Origin: Candidatus Saccharimonadota bacterium
GTDB lineage: Bacteria; Patescibacteriota; Saccharimonadia; Saccharimonadales; Saccharimonadaceae
Assembly (NCBI GenBank): GCA_017510705.1
Contig: JAFWMO010000004.1
Span: forward strand, 1-45,870
Reading direction: 5' to 3'
Length of the DNA: 45,870 bases
A program made the translations under genes and the position numbers. The notes beneath the pieces were generated by a model. It did no database searches. It saw only the letters and a program-made list of their open reading frames with translations, and was not told the DNA's origin. The stretch's first letter is position 1. Every line of letters begins with the position of its first letter. Below, piece by piece: positions 24,356 through 33,745 of this stretch.

Positions 24356-26824
24356 ATGCAGGAAGAATTTAGTGAAATAATGAATCATTTGTCTGAAAAT
24401 GCGCGTTTTGCGTTGCAAAAATCAGACTATTTTGCAAAAAGATACAACAATGGCTATATGAGTACGGAGCATTTGCTACTTGGTATACTTAGCATGGACA
24501 CTTCTACTGGTGCCAAAATGATGCGCGAGCAGGGCGTGGTGCTAGAAGATGTAGAAAAAAGGATGAATACACCAGCAGTGGAGGTGCCGGGCAGTGATAT
24601 GGCAATGATGTCGCTTTCGGAAGCGGTGGTTTTGACGCTCCGCATGGCACAAAATTATGTGCGTGAGCAGGGACTTTCGGTGATCGGTACAGAGCATATA
24701 TTATATGCAATTATGAGTCAGCCAAATTCTAGGGCAGCATTGATTTTGCAGGAGCTGGGAGTTGATTTGGACGCTGCAATGGATGAGATTGAAGATTTGG
24801 TGGAAGAGCAAACAAAAGATGAGAAAAAGAAAGCCGAAAAAGCTAAATATGTAAAAAATTCTGGGCTTAAATTTTTGAAACGTTATGGTAAGGACCTTAC
24901 AGAAGAGGCTAAAGTCGGCAAGCTAGATACCGTAATTGGTCGTGAAAATGAAATTGAACGTGTGGTGACGGTGCTTTCGCGTCGTACAAAGTCTAATCCG
25001 ATATTGATAGGTGAGGCCGGTGTAGGTAAAACTGCAATTGTGGAAGGCCTTGCAACTAGGATTGTAAAAAATGAAGTGCCAGGATGCCTGATCGGCAAGC
25101 ATATTTATCAAGTAGATCTTTCTAGTGTGGTGGCAGGTACAAAATTCCGCGGTGAATTTGAAGAACGTATCAAAGGAATTATTGATGAAGCAACTGGTGA
25201 TGATTCTATACTATTATTTATTGATGAAATTCATTTGCTTTGTGGTGCTGGTTCTTCTGAAGGTTCGATGGACGCGGCAAATATTTTGAAGCCGGCTCTT
25301 GCGCGTAATTCTATAAATTTGATTGGCGCAACGACTTTAGACGAATATCGCAAAACGATTGAAAAAGATAAAGCACTGTCTAGACGATTCCAGACTGTAA
25401 TGGTGGAAGAACCGTCTGCCGCAGTAACACTTAGGATTTTGAAGGGGATCAAAAAACATTATGAGAGTCATCATGGAGTAGTGATCCCGGATGAGATTTT
25501 GGAAACTGCAATTGTAATGAGTAAAAGATATATCAATGATAGATTTATGCCGGACAAGGTAATTGATATTATTGATGAGGCAAGCGCAATTTGTAAAGTG
25601 GCGGCGGATAAAAATGGTGGTGGCAAATATAAAAAGATGAAGATTGAAAAATCTAATTTGGAAGAAAAGATTGCTGATGCGGCGGAAAAAGAAAATTACG
25701 AAAAGGCGGCAGAATATAAAACTGAGCTTGCAAAACTAGAACAGGAAATTAAAAAACTTGAAAAATCTGGTGTAAAAGAAACTGAAAACCCAAAGCTCAC
25801 GGAAGAAAATTTGGCTACGGCAGTGTCGCTAAAGACTGGTATTCCAGTATCCAAAGTGCATGGGAGTGAAATGAAGATGTTGATGGGCTTAGAAGATCAA
25901 CTGAAAGAATCTGTGATTGGCCAGGATGAGGCAGTGAAGGTTGTGGCAAAGGCGATTCGTAGAGGTCGTAGTGGCATCGCAGACTCTAGACGCCCGATTG
26001 GCTCTTTCCTATTTATGGGGCCAACCGGTGTGGGCAAAACTGAGCTTGCTCGCGTGATTGCGCGTGAAGTGTTTGGTGGTGAAAATGCGCTTATTAAGAT
26101 TGACATGTCTGAGTTTGGCGAGAAGCACAATGTGTCCAGGCTCGTAGGCGCACCGGCCGGATATATTGGCTATGATGACGGTGGTAAGCTTACAGAGGCT
26201 GTGCGCCGCAAGCCATATTCGGTGGTGCTGTTTGATGAGATTGAAAAAGCGCATCCGGATGTGTTTAATATGTTGCTTCAGATTTTGGAAGATGGAGTTT
26301 TGACGGACGGCCAGGGGAATAAAATTAAATTTAACAATACGATTGTAATCCTCACATCCAATCTTGGTTCGGCGGATATGTTTCGCGAGAGCGAGCTTGG
26401 TTTTTCTGCTAAAACCGCAAAGGACAAAAAGGCTCTAGAGCAAGAATATGAAGAAAATAAAGAATACGCGATGAAGGCACTCAGAAAGGTGATGCGCCCA
26501 GAACTGATTAATCGTCTTGACAATATTCTAGTATTCCACGCGCTTACTCGCAAAAATGTGGAGAGGATTTTTGATAATTTGATTGATGACCTCAGAAAGC
26601 GCCTCGCCACAAAGGGGATTGGCATCAAGATTGATGACAAAGCGAAGGATTATTTGATTGAAACAGGATATGACCCGAAGAATGGCGCAAGACCGCTTCG
26701 CCGCAAGATTGAAGATGAGGTAGAGTCGCTGCTTTCTGAAGAAATTATCTCTGAGAATTTGAAAAAAGGAGATATCCCAACTTTGAAACTCGTAAATAAG
26801 AAATTAAAATTAGTAAAGGAGTAA
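24356..26824 (+). CDS. clpC: ATP-dependent Clp protease ATPase subunit, ClpC type
   Basis: 822 residues, a two-ring AAA+ unfoldase that feeds proteins to ClpP. The Clp N-domain double repeat covers about 10-145. AAA1 has GEAGVGKT near 219-226; the middle insert is short and UVR-like ([19 protein letters not shown] near 440-460), as in ClpC and unlike the long ClpB coiled coil; AAA2 has GPTGVGKT near 555-562. LGF near residue 680 fits the ClpP-docking loop. The start is the ATG after the -10 box. clpP follows directly, and CIRCE puts the pair under heat-shock control. Confidence 0.93.
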   Translation: MQEEFSEIMNHLSENARFALQKSDYFAKRYNNGYMSTEHLLLGILSMDTSTGAKMMREQGVVLEDVEKRMNTPAVEVPGSDMAMMSLSEAVVLTLRMAQNYVREQGLSVIGTEHILYAIMSQPNSRAALILQELGVDLDAAMDEIEDLVEEQTKDEKKKAEKAKYVKNSGLKFLKRYGKDLTEEAKVGKLDTVIGRENEIERVVTVLSRRTKSNPILIGEAGVGKTAIVEGLATRIVKNEVPGCLIGKHIYQVDLSSVVAGTKFRGEFEERIKGIIDEATGDDSILLFIDEIHLLCGAGSSEGSMDAANILKPALARNSINLIGATTLDEYRKTIEKDKALSRRFQTVMVEEPSAAVTLRILKGIKKHYESHHGVVIPDEILETAIVMSKRYINDRFMPDKVIDIIDEASAICKVAADKNGGGKYKKMKIEKSNLEEKIADAAEKENYEKAAEYKTELAKLEQEIKKLEKSGVKETENPKLTEENLATAVSLKTGIPVSKVHGSEMKMLMGLEDQLKESVIGQDEAVKVVAKAIRRGRSGIADSRRPIGSFLFMGPTGVGKTELARVIAREVFGGENALIKIDMSEFGEKHNVSRLVGAPAGYIGYDDGGKLTEAVRRKPYSVVLFDEIEKAHPDVFNMLLQILEDGVLTDGQGNKIKFNNTIVILTSNLGSADMFRESELGFSAKTAKDKKALEQEYEENKEYAMKALRKVMRPELINRLDNILVFHALTRKNVERIFDNLIDDLRKRLATKGIGIKIDDKAKDYLIETGYDPKNGARPLRRKIEDEVESLLSEEIISENLKKGDIPTLKLVNKKLKLVKE

Positions 26825-26825
26825 T

Positions 26826-27410
26826 ATGGCAAAGAATTATTTAGTGCCAACGGTAGTAGAAGAAACAAATAGAGGTGAGCGGGCGTATGATATTTATTCG
26901 CGTCTTTTAAACGATCGTATTGTGTTTCTCGGTGAGGACGTAAACGCGCATACGGCAAATCTTGTAGTGGCGCAACTATTATACCTAGCACACGAAGATC
27001 CAAAGAAACCAATTAAACTATATATTAATTCTCCAGGCGGTTCGGTATATGACGGCCTTGCGATTATTGATACTATGAATTACATTGAACCGGATGTAGA
27101 GACGATTGGTATTGGTCTTCAGGCGAGTATGGGTGCAATGCTTCTTTCGTCTGGTGCGAAAGGTAAAAGGTATTGTTTGCCGAATGCTAGGATTATGATT
27201 CATCAGCCATCTTCTGGTACAGAAGGCAAGATTACAGATCAGGAAATTATGCTTCGCGAAGGTGTGTTTTTGAAAAAGCGTCTCGCTGAGATTTTCGCCA
27301 AGAATACTGGGAAAACTTTGGCGCAAGTAGAGAAGGACATGGATCGCGATAATTGGATGAGTGCTGAAGAAGCGAAAAAGTACGGAATTATTGATGAAAT
27401 AATTAAATAA
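26826..27410 (+). CDS. clpP: ATP-dependent Clp protease proteolytic subunit
   Basis: 194 residues, the normal size. Serine protease that forms a 14-subunit barrel. The catalytic Ser lies in ASMGAM near residue 100, His in MIHQPSSG near 126, and Asp in [11 protein letters not shown] near 172. [13 protein letters not shown] forms the oxyanion/handle region. Its ATG is one base past the clpC stop, with AAAGGAG inside the end of clpC, so it is translated from the same CIRCE-controlled message. The direct link to clpC supports a ClpCP machine. Confidence 0.96.
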   Translation: MAKNYLVPTVVEETNRGERAYDIYSRLLNDRIVFLGEDVNAHTANLVVAQLLYLAHEDPKKPIKLYINSPGGSVYDGLAIIDTMNYIEPDVETIGIGLQASMGAMLLSSGAKGKRYCLPNARIMIHQPSSGTEGKITDQEIMLREGVFLKKRLAEIFAKNTGKTLAQVEKDMDRDNWMSAEEAKKYGIIDEIIK

Positions 27411-27414
27411 ACAC

Positions 27415-27442
27415 TTGCTTTTTGTGACGCATCATATATAAT
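27415..27442 (+). promoter_or_regulatory. Promoter of the 876-residue surface protein
   Basis: TTGCTT at 27415-27420, 16 bases, TATAAT at 27437-27442 (a second TATAAT overlaps at 27442-27447). Transcript start would fall near 27449, at the first base of the following inverted repeat. Confidence 0.5.
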
Positions 27443-27447
27443 ATAAT

Positions 27448-27474
27448 GTATGTAATAGGTCATACATTACATAC
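27448..27474 (+). promoter_or_regulatory. Inverted repeat at the 5' end of the surface-protein message
   Basis: GTATGTAAT and ATTACATAC, perfect 9-bp arms around a 9-base spacer. Placed at the predicted transcription start, it can be either a protein operator or a 5'-terminal RNA hairpin. About 25 bases separate it from the ATG at 27500. Confidence 0.55.
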
Positions 27475-27499
27475 AATAAAAACAAACAGGTGTGTCTAA

Positions 27500-30130
27500 A
27501 TGTTAAATTATTTTGATGGGACTATTCGCAGGTCCAAGAAACAGCTAGACTACATCCGGCATGTACGGAGGTTCAGATTTTTGGCCTCTGTTTCTTTGTT
27601 TGCACTTTCCTTAATATGTATGACCATCTTAAACCCAATAGTTATAAAAGAAGAGAAAACCGAAGCAACTTCGCAGACTAGCGAAACGACTTTGGCGTTA
27701 TCTTCATCTAACATCGTGGCAGACGTAAAAGACGGAGCTTTTCCGGACGGTAGGTTTTTCTCTGCTTCGGCGAATGTAACGATAACAACTACGAACTATA
27801 CTGGGTATGTATTTAGTATTCGTGCTAAAAATGATAATGAAAATTATTCTAAGTTGATGGCTGGAGAGGAAAGTCTGACGTCCATTGAGGCAGCGGTGGA
27901 TGCGGATGATTTTAACACGGACAGCAGCTATAATGGTTTTTGGGGATATAGGCCGAGCAAATTGGACTCTGCAGCAAATGAGGACTTTTTGCCGGCACCG
28001 ACATTTGCGGGCTCGGTATTAGATGATGTAGGCGAGGCTAGCACAGAAACCTATAAATTGGAGCTAGGGACTAGGATTAATAATGAGGTAAAGCCGGGGT
28101 CGTATAGTAATACTTTTGTGCTGAGTGTAGTGGCAAATATGGCGGGGTATCAGATTACTTATGACAAGAATACGACTGATGCAGTGCTAGGTATGCCAAC
28201 TAGCCAATCTGGCAATACGGCGGATGCGACTATTACACTAAGGGATGCTACGCCGACCAGGACGGGACATACGTTCCTGGGTTGGTGTGATGCGGCGACG
28301 GTTGGAAATCCGGTAGTGGCGGATGCATGCGACAGAGGCATGTATGATCCGGGTGATAATTTTGGTATTGATCAAACTACAAATAATGTAGTAACAATGT
28401 ATGCGATGTGGAGCACAGACTCTGGCTCTGTTGACTTTACCTGTAATTCTGATGCAACATCCATAGACAACGCAGTTTGTATGCAGGATATAAATAGTGC
28501 AGTAAGAAGCTCTATGGTTTCTGGAGTGCAATATAAGTTGGCGGATTCTCGTGACAATAAGACATATTTTGTTTCTAAATTGGCAGACAACAGAATCTGG
28601 CTTCTAGATAATCTAGCCTTAGATCTAACAGCACAAAACGCAAGTACCAATATCACTGCTGCTAATACTAATGCTTCTGCAGAAGCACTAACTGCACTAT
28701 TTACTGGAGTACAAGGTGGTGGTGCTAACGAGAACCTAGCAAGAGCTGCAGTATCTAGCGACTGGCAAAGTGATAGTTATACTGAACCATTGATTGATAC
28801 TAGCGACAGCGATAAAACCGTAAAAGAAGCATACGAAGAAGATGAGTATCATAGTGGTGAGACATATGAGGGCATAGACGCAAATTGGAAGATAGGCAAC
28901 TATTATAACTATTGTGCTGCAAGTGCTGGTAGTTATTGTTACGAAGAAAGTTCTTCCCCAGAAGGCACTAACGCTACTGAAGACATCTGCCCAGCTGGGT
29001 GGAGGATGCCAACTAGTGGTTATGATGAAGAAATTGATGAAGATATTGGTGAATACGCTACTCTCTACAGTGCTTACCAAAATGAAAGTGACCAATACAC
29101 TGCCTTCCGCACTGCTTTAAGGGTTCCCTTCTCGGGCAACTTCGGTAATGGTTCGGCCGTTGGTCAGGGAAGTTACGGCAGCTTTTGGTCCTCTACGAGG
29201 TTCGATGGGGACGACATGCATGACTTCAATATAGGTGGAGAATATGTAAGCCCGAGCAGCAGCGACTATCGCGACGGCGGTATCCCTGTGCGCTGTGTAG
29301 CAAATATTTATTATATGCAGGATGTGGATGCGACGAAACTTAATACGCTAATGCCGAATGTGGGTGATAGTAGTGTGTTGTATGACAAACGCGATGGAGC
29401 AGAGTATATTGTAGGGAAGTTGGCAGATGGTAAATATTGGATGCTAGACAACTTGGCATTGGACCTCACTGCAGAAAATGCGAGTACTGCTATTACCGCT
29501 GTTAATACTAATGCTTCTGCCGATTCGCTTAGTGCATTGTTTAATGGAGTACAAGATGGTGGCGGAAATGGTAATCTAGCTCGTACTATAGTATCCGCAA
29601 ACTGGAGTAGCAATAGCTATACCGATCCGCTTATTGATGTAACCAACAAAGATGATACTATGGCTGAAGCCGTTGGTGGTGCTTATGAAGAAATGGATGC
29701 AGATTGGCCTGTAGGTATATACTATAACTATTGTGCTGCAAGTGCTGGTAGTTATTGCTACGAAGAAAGCTCTTCTCCAGAAGGCACTAACGCCACTGAA
29801 GACATCTGCCCAGCTGGGTGGAAGATGCCTGCTAGTGGTTATGATGATGAAACTGGTGAAGATATTGGTGAATATGCTACTCTATATAGCTCCTATCAAA
29901 ATGAAAGTAACCAATATGCTGCTTTTCGTACCGCATTAAGAATTCCTCTTTCGGGCGTCTTCGATAGCGGTTCGGTTTACAGCCAGGGCACGTATGGTAC
30001 CTTCTGGTCTTCTACGAGGTACTATGAATACAGCATGTACGACCTCTACGTAGATACTGAAAATGTGGTTCCGAGTACCAACGAGCGCATTGGTGGTAGT
30101 TCTGTACGTTGTTTGTTTAACCAACCTTGA
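27500..30130 (+). CDS. Surface protein with InlB-type repeat and two FISUMP lectin-like modules
   Basis: 876 residues. A basic start and one hydrophobic helix (about 29-51) anchor or export it. An InlB/Listeria-Bacteroides-type repeat lies near 215-300 (ITYDKNTTD...HTFLGWCD...YAMWS). Two tandem modules follow (about 315-602 and 603-874), each with MQD...KLAD...WLLDNLALDLT, YYNYCAASAGSYCYEESSS, DICPAGW+MP and a terminal FWSSTR...VRC. These match the FISUMP/C-type-lectin fold. The module bodies are nearly identical in DNA, while the last about 60 codons differ strongly and use many NNC/NNT codons, as in variable regions of diversity-generating retroelements. No reverse transcriptase is in the window. 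Confidence 0.82.
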   Translation: MLNYFDGTIRRSKKQLDYIRHVRRFRFLASVSLFALSLICMTILNPIVIKEEKTEATSQTSETTLALSSSNIVADVKDGAFPDGRFFSASANVTITTTNYTGYVFSIRAKNDNENYSKLMAGEESLTSIEAAVDADDFNTDSSYNGFWGYRPSKLDSAANEDFLPAPTFAGSVLDDVGEASTETYKLELGTRINNEVKPGSYSNTFVLSVVANMAGYQITYDKNTTDAVLGMPTSQSGNTADATITLRDATPTRTGHTFLGWCDAATVGNPVVADACDRGMYDPGDNFGIDQTTNNVVTMYAMWSTDSGSVDFTCNSDATSIDNAVCMQDINSAVRSSMVSGVQYKLADSRDNKTYFVSKLADNRIWLLDNLALDLTAQNASTNITAANTNASAEALTALFTGVQGGGANENLARAAVSSDWQSDSYTEPLIDTSDSDKTVKEAYEEDEYHSGETYEGIDANWKIGNYYNYCAASAGSYCYEESSSPEGTNATEDICPAGWRMPTSGYDEEIDEDIGEYATLYSAYQNESDQYTAFRTALRVPFSGNFGNGSAVGQGSYGSFWSSTRFDGDDMHDFNIGGEYVSPSSSDYRDGGIPVRCVANIYYMQDVDATKLNTLMPNVGDSSVLYDKRDGAEYIVGKLADGKYWMLDNLALDLTAENASTAITAVNTNASADSLSALFNGVQDGGGNGNLARTIVSANWSSNSYTDPLIDVTNKDDTMAEAVGGAYEEMDADWPVGIYYNYCAASAGSYCYEESSSPEGTNATEDICPAGWKMPASGYDDETGEDIGEYATLYSSYQNESNQYAAFRTALRIPLSGVFDSGSVYSQGTYGTFWSSTRYYEYSMYDLYVDTENVVPSTNERIGGSSVRCLFNQP

Positions 30131-30148
30131 TTTTTGGCTAAAAATTAT

Positions 30149-30154
30149 TATACT
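30149..30154 (+). promoter_or_regulatory. -10 box of the fibro-slime protein
   Basis: TATACT with 6 bases to the ATG at 30161 and no Shine-Dalgarno. Confidence 0.45.
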
Positions 30155-30160
30155 TAAAAT

Positions 30161-31267
30161 ATGAGCAAGAAAAAGAATCTAATTATTACTGGCATAGCAA
30201 CGGCTGGTGTGGTGGCTGCAATTGCTTTCACGATGGCGGGGCTATCAAATACCGTAGGTGAACTTTCTACGGAGATTAGCAAAACCAAAGTTGATGCGAT
30301 TTTGGCAAATGCGGATATTAGCGATGATACTACTGTAGCGGTGCCGATTTTGTATTTTGATCAGACGGAAGATGCATGCGTGAATATTTATGAATCGTAT
30401 AACAGTGAGGCGCTAAATGCGAGACAATTTGAATGGACAAAATGTGGCTATTATAATAAGAATTTAGAACAAGGAATGGTAGATACAGAACTTAGTGCAG
30501 AATATTTGCCAGTAGCTAATGACGGCGAAATGTTGCCAAACCGCGGTATAGGTGGCGATAACTTTTACCGTTGGTTCCATGCCATGGAGGGTAAAAGCAA
30601 GAGTGCACCAAGTGTGTTAAATATGGCATATAATGAAAAAACTGCAAGTTTTGAGTATGAAAGCGAGAACTTTTATCCGCTAGATAATACAGACGAGCAT
30701 AACCATCTATTTACTTTTAGCTTGGGTGTGCCGTTTCAGCTGAGAAAAAGTGGTGATGAGAAGTTTGAAATTACTGCAGATGATGATACTTTTGTGTTTG
30801 TAAATAATAAATTGGTGCTAGATATGGGCGGTGTCCATGACGCAATGTATGGTGTAGTACAAATTGCAGAAAATGGTGAACTCTATACTGCTATAGGTGA
30901 ACAGGATTTGGCATATTCTGGTGTAACGTTAGATAGCGGCGACAGTGCGATAGTAAGGATTTTTCATGCAGATAGAGACAGCAGTGAATCGGTATTCAAA
31001 CTTAAGTTTGACAATATGGTGCTAAATATGACGAATGCGACGCTCGCAAAAAATAGTGATGGTGTGATGGTAGCATATGATCCGTCTGATCCTTCGTATG
31101 TGGCGCCACTAGGCGAGAGTATGACGTTTACTCCAAATAGGAGCCGTGCAATGCTTGCAGCATCAGTAGCAATGGCTTCGGTGTTGGGCGTACTTGCGGT
31201 GGTACTTATAATTATTATTTCCGTGGCGTACCGATATTCGCGCCGCGACCGTAATCCGGAAGAATAA
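30161..31267 (+). CDS. Membrane-anchored fibro-slime/PA14-type surface protein
   Basis: 368 residues. An N-terminal hydrophobic helix (about 7-28) and a C-terminal one (about 330-356) followed by a basic tail (YRYSRRDRNPEE) bracket an external domain. That domain holds FEITADDDTFVFVNNKLVLDMGGVHDAMYGVV (about 204-235), the core signature of the fibro-slime family, a relative of PA14 carbohydrate-binding domains in which the acidic DDD loop binds calcium or glycan. It follows the FISUMP-module protein and probably serves the same surface. The 3' end overlaps the convergent tsaB gene by 53 bp. Confidence 0.8.
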   Translation: MSKKKNLIITGIATAGVVAAIAFTMAGLSNTVGELSTEISKTKVDAILANADISDDTTVAVPILYFDQTEDACVNIYESYNSEALNARQFEWTKCGYYNKNLEQGMVDTELSAEYLPVANDGEMLPNRGIGGDNFYRWFHAMEGKSKSAPSVLNMAYNEKTASFEYESENFYPLDNTDEHNHLFTFSLGVPFQLRKSGDEKFEITADDDTFVFVNNKLVLDMGGVHDAMYGVVQIAENGELYTAIGEQDLAYSGVTLDSGDSAIVRIFHADRDSSESVFKLKFDNMVLNMTNATLAKNSDGVMVAYDPSDPSYVAPLGESMTFTPNRSRAMLAASVAMASVLGVLAVVLIIIISVAYRYSRRDRNPEE

Positions 31268-31547
31268 TTTTTACCTTTTTACCATGATGATCGTAAAGTG
31301 GGATGTTTAATTCTGATGCCAAAGTATTTGCTACTGTGGCGCCAATGCGAAGACCAGTGAAAGAGCCTGGTCCGCTCATGAAAGTTATTTCGGAAATGTC
31401 ACGCCAATCTGCGTTGTTTTCTTGTAATTTTTCGTGGATAAAACTTAATAGTTTTTCGGCTAGATCGTGGCCGGATTCCCATTCGTAGGTTTTGTCGTTT
31501 AATTTTAAAATAGTTGTGGGGGTACTGGTGTCTAAATATAATTTCAT
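31215..31547 (-). CDS. tsaB: TsaB, short form
   Basis: Partner of TsaD in making the threonylcarbamoyl-adenosine (t6A) modification at tRNA position 37. MKLYLDTSTPTTILKL and the signature SGPGSFTGLRIG (about residues 58-69) identify it. It is only 110 residues, about half of the usual 220-230, so the second lobe of the ASKHA fold is missing and the frame ends in the overlap with the fibro-slime gene. The retained N-lobe is the part that contacts TsaD in known complexes, so it may still work. A GAGGT Shine-Dalgarno precedes the ATG, which overlaps the tsaE stop. Confidence 0.82.
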   Translation of the reverse strand: MKLYLDTSTPTTILKLNDKTYEWESGHDLAEKLLSFIHEKLQENNADWRDISEITFMSGPGSFTGLRIGATVANTLASELNIPLYDHHGKKVKIILPDYGRGANIGTPRK

Positions 31548-31951
31548 AGTTTTACCTCGCGTGTTCCATCATCATTGTAACTAATTTCAATTTTAACGTG
31601 ATTTTTTGGCAATAAATTCGTGACAGAATCAGCCCACTCTACGACCACGATATTATTTGGGTTGTTTAGATTTTCTTCTAAATCTTCTGCCATGAGGCCA
31701 GGATCTTTTAGGCGATAAAAGTCGTAGTGAACTAAAGTTTTGCCACCGGGCAGAGCATAAGTTTTGGAGATGGTGAAGCTTGGGCTAGTGATGGGTTCTT
31801 TAATACCAAGGCCTTCGGCGAGGCCACGAACAAAGGTGGTTTTGCCAGCGCCAACATCACCAATTAATTCTATAAGTAAAGGCATTGCAGTTATTGCTCT
31901 GCCGTATTCTTTACCGAATTTTAGCATTTCTTGCTCTGAAGTGATTTTCAT
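31544..31951 (-). CDS. tsaE: TsaE, ATPase of the t6A complex
   Basis: 135 residues, normal size. ATPase that stimulates turnover of the TsaB-TsaD tRNA t6A synthase. Walker A GDVGAGKTTF near 31-40, TSPSFTISKTY (switch region), HYDFYRLKD and VVEWAD all match the family. It heads a two-gene operon with tsaB (4-base overlap). The ATG lies 6 bases after an extended -10 box that overlaps the opposite murC promoter. Confidence 0.94.
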   Translation of the reverse strand: MKITSEQEMLKFGKEYGRAITAMPLLIELIGDVGAGKTTFVRGLAEGLGIKEPITSPSFTISKTYALPGGKTLVHYDFYRLKDPGLMAEDLEENLNNPNNIVVVEWADSVTNLLPKNHVKIEISYNDDGTREVKL

Positions 31952-31953
31952 TG

Positions 31954-31966
31954 TATAATTATATCA
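31954..31966. promoter_or_regulatory. Overlapping bidirectional leaderless promoter, tsaE/murC
   Basis: Plus-strand TATAAT (31954-31959) and minus-strand TATAAT (31963-31958, with TGA upstream) share two base pairs within one TATAATTATA string. Each is followed by 6 bases and an ATG (31966 plus, 31951 minus). Confidence 0.7.
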
Positions 31967-33177
31967 TGAATATCTATATTTCTGGAATATCTGGTACTGG
32001 AATGGGGCCGCTAGCATTGATGGCGAAAGCCGCGGGGCATAATGTATGCGGATCAGATCTCAATAAAGGTGCGATTTTGCCGGAGCTAAAAAGGGCTAAT
32101 ATTGAAGTAAAGATTGGCCCGCAAGATGGCGGATTTTTGAAAGAAAAGATAAAAGATGGGGTAGATTGGTTTGTGCATACTTCTGCACTTCCAGAGGATC
32201 ATGTCGAGCTAAAAATTGCGCGTGAGGCTGGAATTAAAATCACAAAACGTGATGAACTGACGGCGTTCATCGTAAAAGAATTGGGATTAAAGATGGTGGC
32301 AGTGGCTGGCACGCATGGCAAGACTACTACTACGGCAATGATTGTCTTTGCGGCGCTTAAGCTTGGGCTTCCGGTGGCATATATTGTGGGGACTACACTT
32401 GGATTTGCTCCGAGCGGAGCGTATCATGTGGATGATAAGTTTTTTGTGTATGAGGCAGATGAATACGATAGGAATTTTCTAAAGTTTAGCCCGTGGCTTT
32501 CGGTGATTACGTCGGTGTCTTATGATCACCCAGATATTTATAAAACGCGCGAAGAGTATGCTAAGGCTTTTTGTCAATTTAAATTACAAAGTGAGAATGT
32601 AATTGAAAAATCTGATATTAGCGAGTTTACGCTAGCTGGCGAGGCAAGAAGAAAAGATGCGGCTTTGGCGGCGGCAGCAATTCATGAAATGGCGCCAGAA
32701 AAAGATATAGATATAATTGTAGATATTTTGAATGATTTTCCTGGCGTAGGCAGAAGATTTGAAAGATTAGCGGATGGTATATATACAGATTATGCACATC
32801 ATCCAGAAGAAATTGCGGCGACAATGAGCGTGGCACAGGATGAAGCGGAAAAGCAGGGCAAAAATGGTATCGTGGTAGTGTATCAGCCACATCAAAATAC
32901 GCGCCAGCACGAAGTGATGGATGGATATTTTGATGCTTTTGTGGGGGCGGAAAAGATTTTTTGGTTGCCGACATATCTTACGCGCGAAAACCCAGATTTA
33001 CCAGTGCTTACACCATATGATTTGATAGAAAAATTATCTAATGCAGATCGGGCGGAACCAGCCGAAATGAGCGATGAACTTTATGAGCAAATGTTGAAGT
33101 ATCGCGATGCGGGGTATTTGGTGCTTCTTCTTACGGCTGGCCCGGCAGATAATTGGCTGCGTGAAAAATTAGTATAA
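31966..33177 (+). CDS. murC: UDP-N-acetylmuramate-L-alanine ligase (MurC)
   Basis: 403 residues, a little shorter than the usual 430-460. Adds the first amino acid, L-Ala, to UDP-MurNAc in peptidoglycan synthesis, using ATP. N-terminal Rossmann GISGTGMGPLA replaces the more common GIGGxGMS; the ATP loop is AGTHGKTTTTAM near 115; VYEADEYDRNFL, the SYDHPDIY segment, FPGVGRRFE and YAHHPEEI are the Mur-ligase landmarks. Mpl (murein peptide ligase) is the closest alternative because of the shared core, but length and the role expected at a single ligase locus favour MurC. The start is set by the promoter; a TTG 15 bases upstream lies in the -10 region. Confidence 0.87.
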   Translation: MNIYISGISGTGMGPLALMAKAAGHNVCGSDLNKGAILPELKRANIEVKIGPQDGGFLKEKIKDGVDWFVHTSALPEDHVELKIAREAGIKITKRDELTAFIVKELGLKMVAVAGTHGKTTTTAMIVFAALKLGLPVAYIVGTTLGFAPSGAYHVDDKFFVYEADEYDRNFLKFSPWLSVITSVSYDHPDIYKTREEYAKAFCQFKLQSENVIEKSDISEFTLAGEARRKDAALAAAAIHEMAPEKDIDIIVDILNDFPGVGRRFERLADGIYTDYAHHPEEIAATMSVAQDEAEKQGKNGIVVVYQPHQNTRQHEVMDGYFDAFVGAEKIFWLPTYLTRENPDLPVLTPYDLIEKLSNADRAEPAEMSDELYEQMLKYRDAGYLVLLLTAGPADNWLREKLV

Positions 33178-33202
33178 AAAATTGCCATTTTCTTAGTGTT
33201 TA

Positions 33203-33211
33203 TGTTAAAAT
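33203..33211 (+). promoter_or_regulatory. Extended -10 promoter, leaderless
   Basis: TGT-TAAAAT, 6 bases, ATG at 33218. Confidence 0.5.
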
Positions 33212-33217
33212 AAGGTT

Positions 33218-33745
33218 ATGGTTTCTGATGCGAGAAGAAGAAAAGGCAACAGTAATGCTTTTTGGTTTGTGTTTTTGGGTGTTTTGTCGGTAGCAATTGT
33301 AGTTTTGACAGCAGTGATTATAATAAAAACCGTAAATAAAAATAATACATCGGAACAGGCGCCAGAATATGAGGCAACATCAGAGCAGATAGAGCGTACG
33401 GAAACTTTGCAGGAAATTCGCGAAAGAGTAGCCAGTGCGGATAGCTGGGAAGAATACATAGACAAGAAAATTTCTGAATACGAGGGCAAAGATGAGGAAA
33501 TAGAAGTAAAAAATATCAAAGTTTATCGTTTGGTGTTTGAGGGGAGGATTGCGGAGGCTTTGGAAATTTTGGATGCGATAGATGTAGATAACTTGAGCGA
33601 ATATAATAAAATACAGTATTATCTAGCGATGGCAGAAGTAAGTAGAAGCTCTGGTGATACGGTGGGCGAAGAAAGATATATGAAGTTGATGGAAGAAGTG
33701 CGGGATAATTATTACGCAAGTTCGGAGGGAGCCGGTGGTGAATAA
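33218..33745 (+). CDS. Small membrane protein with helical-repeat-like external part
   Basis: 175 residues: basic N-terminus (RRRKGN), a membrane helix at about 14-37, then a charged helical region. The C-terminal half (AEALEILDAIDVDNLSEYNKIQYYLAMAEVSRSSGD) looks like one or two TPR-type helical hairpins. The last bases overlap the start of the large secreted protein by 11 bp, so it may help export, anchor or assemble that protein. No specific family recognised. Confidence 0.65.
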   Translation: MVSDARRRKGNSNAFWFVFLGVLSVAIVVLTAVIIIKTVNKNNTSEQAPEYEATSEQIERTETLQEIRERVASADSWEEYIDKKISEYEGKDEEIEVKNIKVYRLVFEGRIAEALEILDAIDVDNLSEYNKIQYYLAMAEVSRSSGDTVGEERYMKLMEEVRDNYYASSEGAGGE

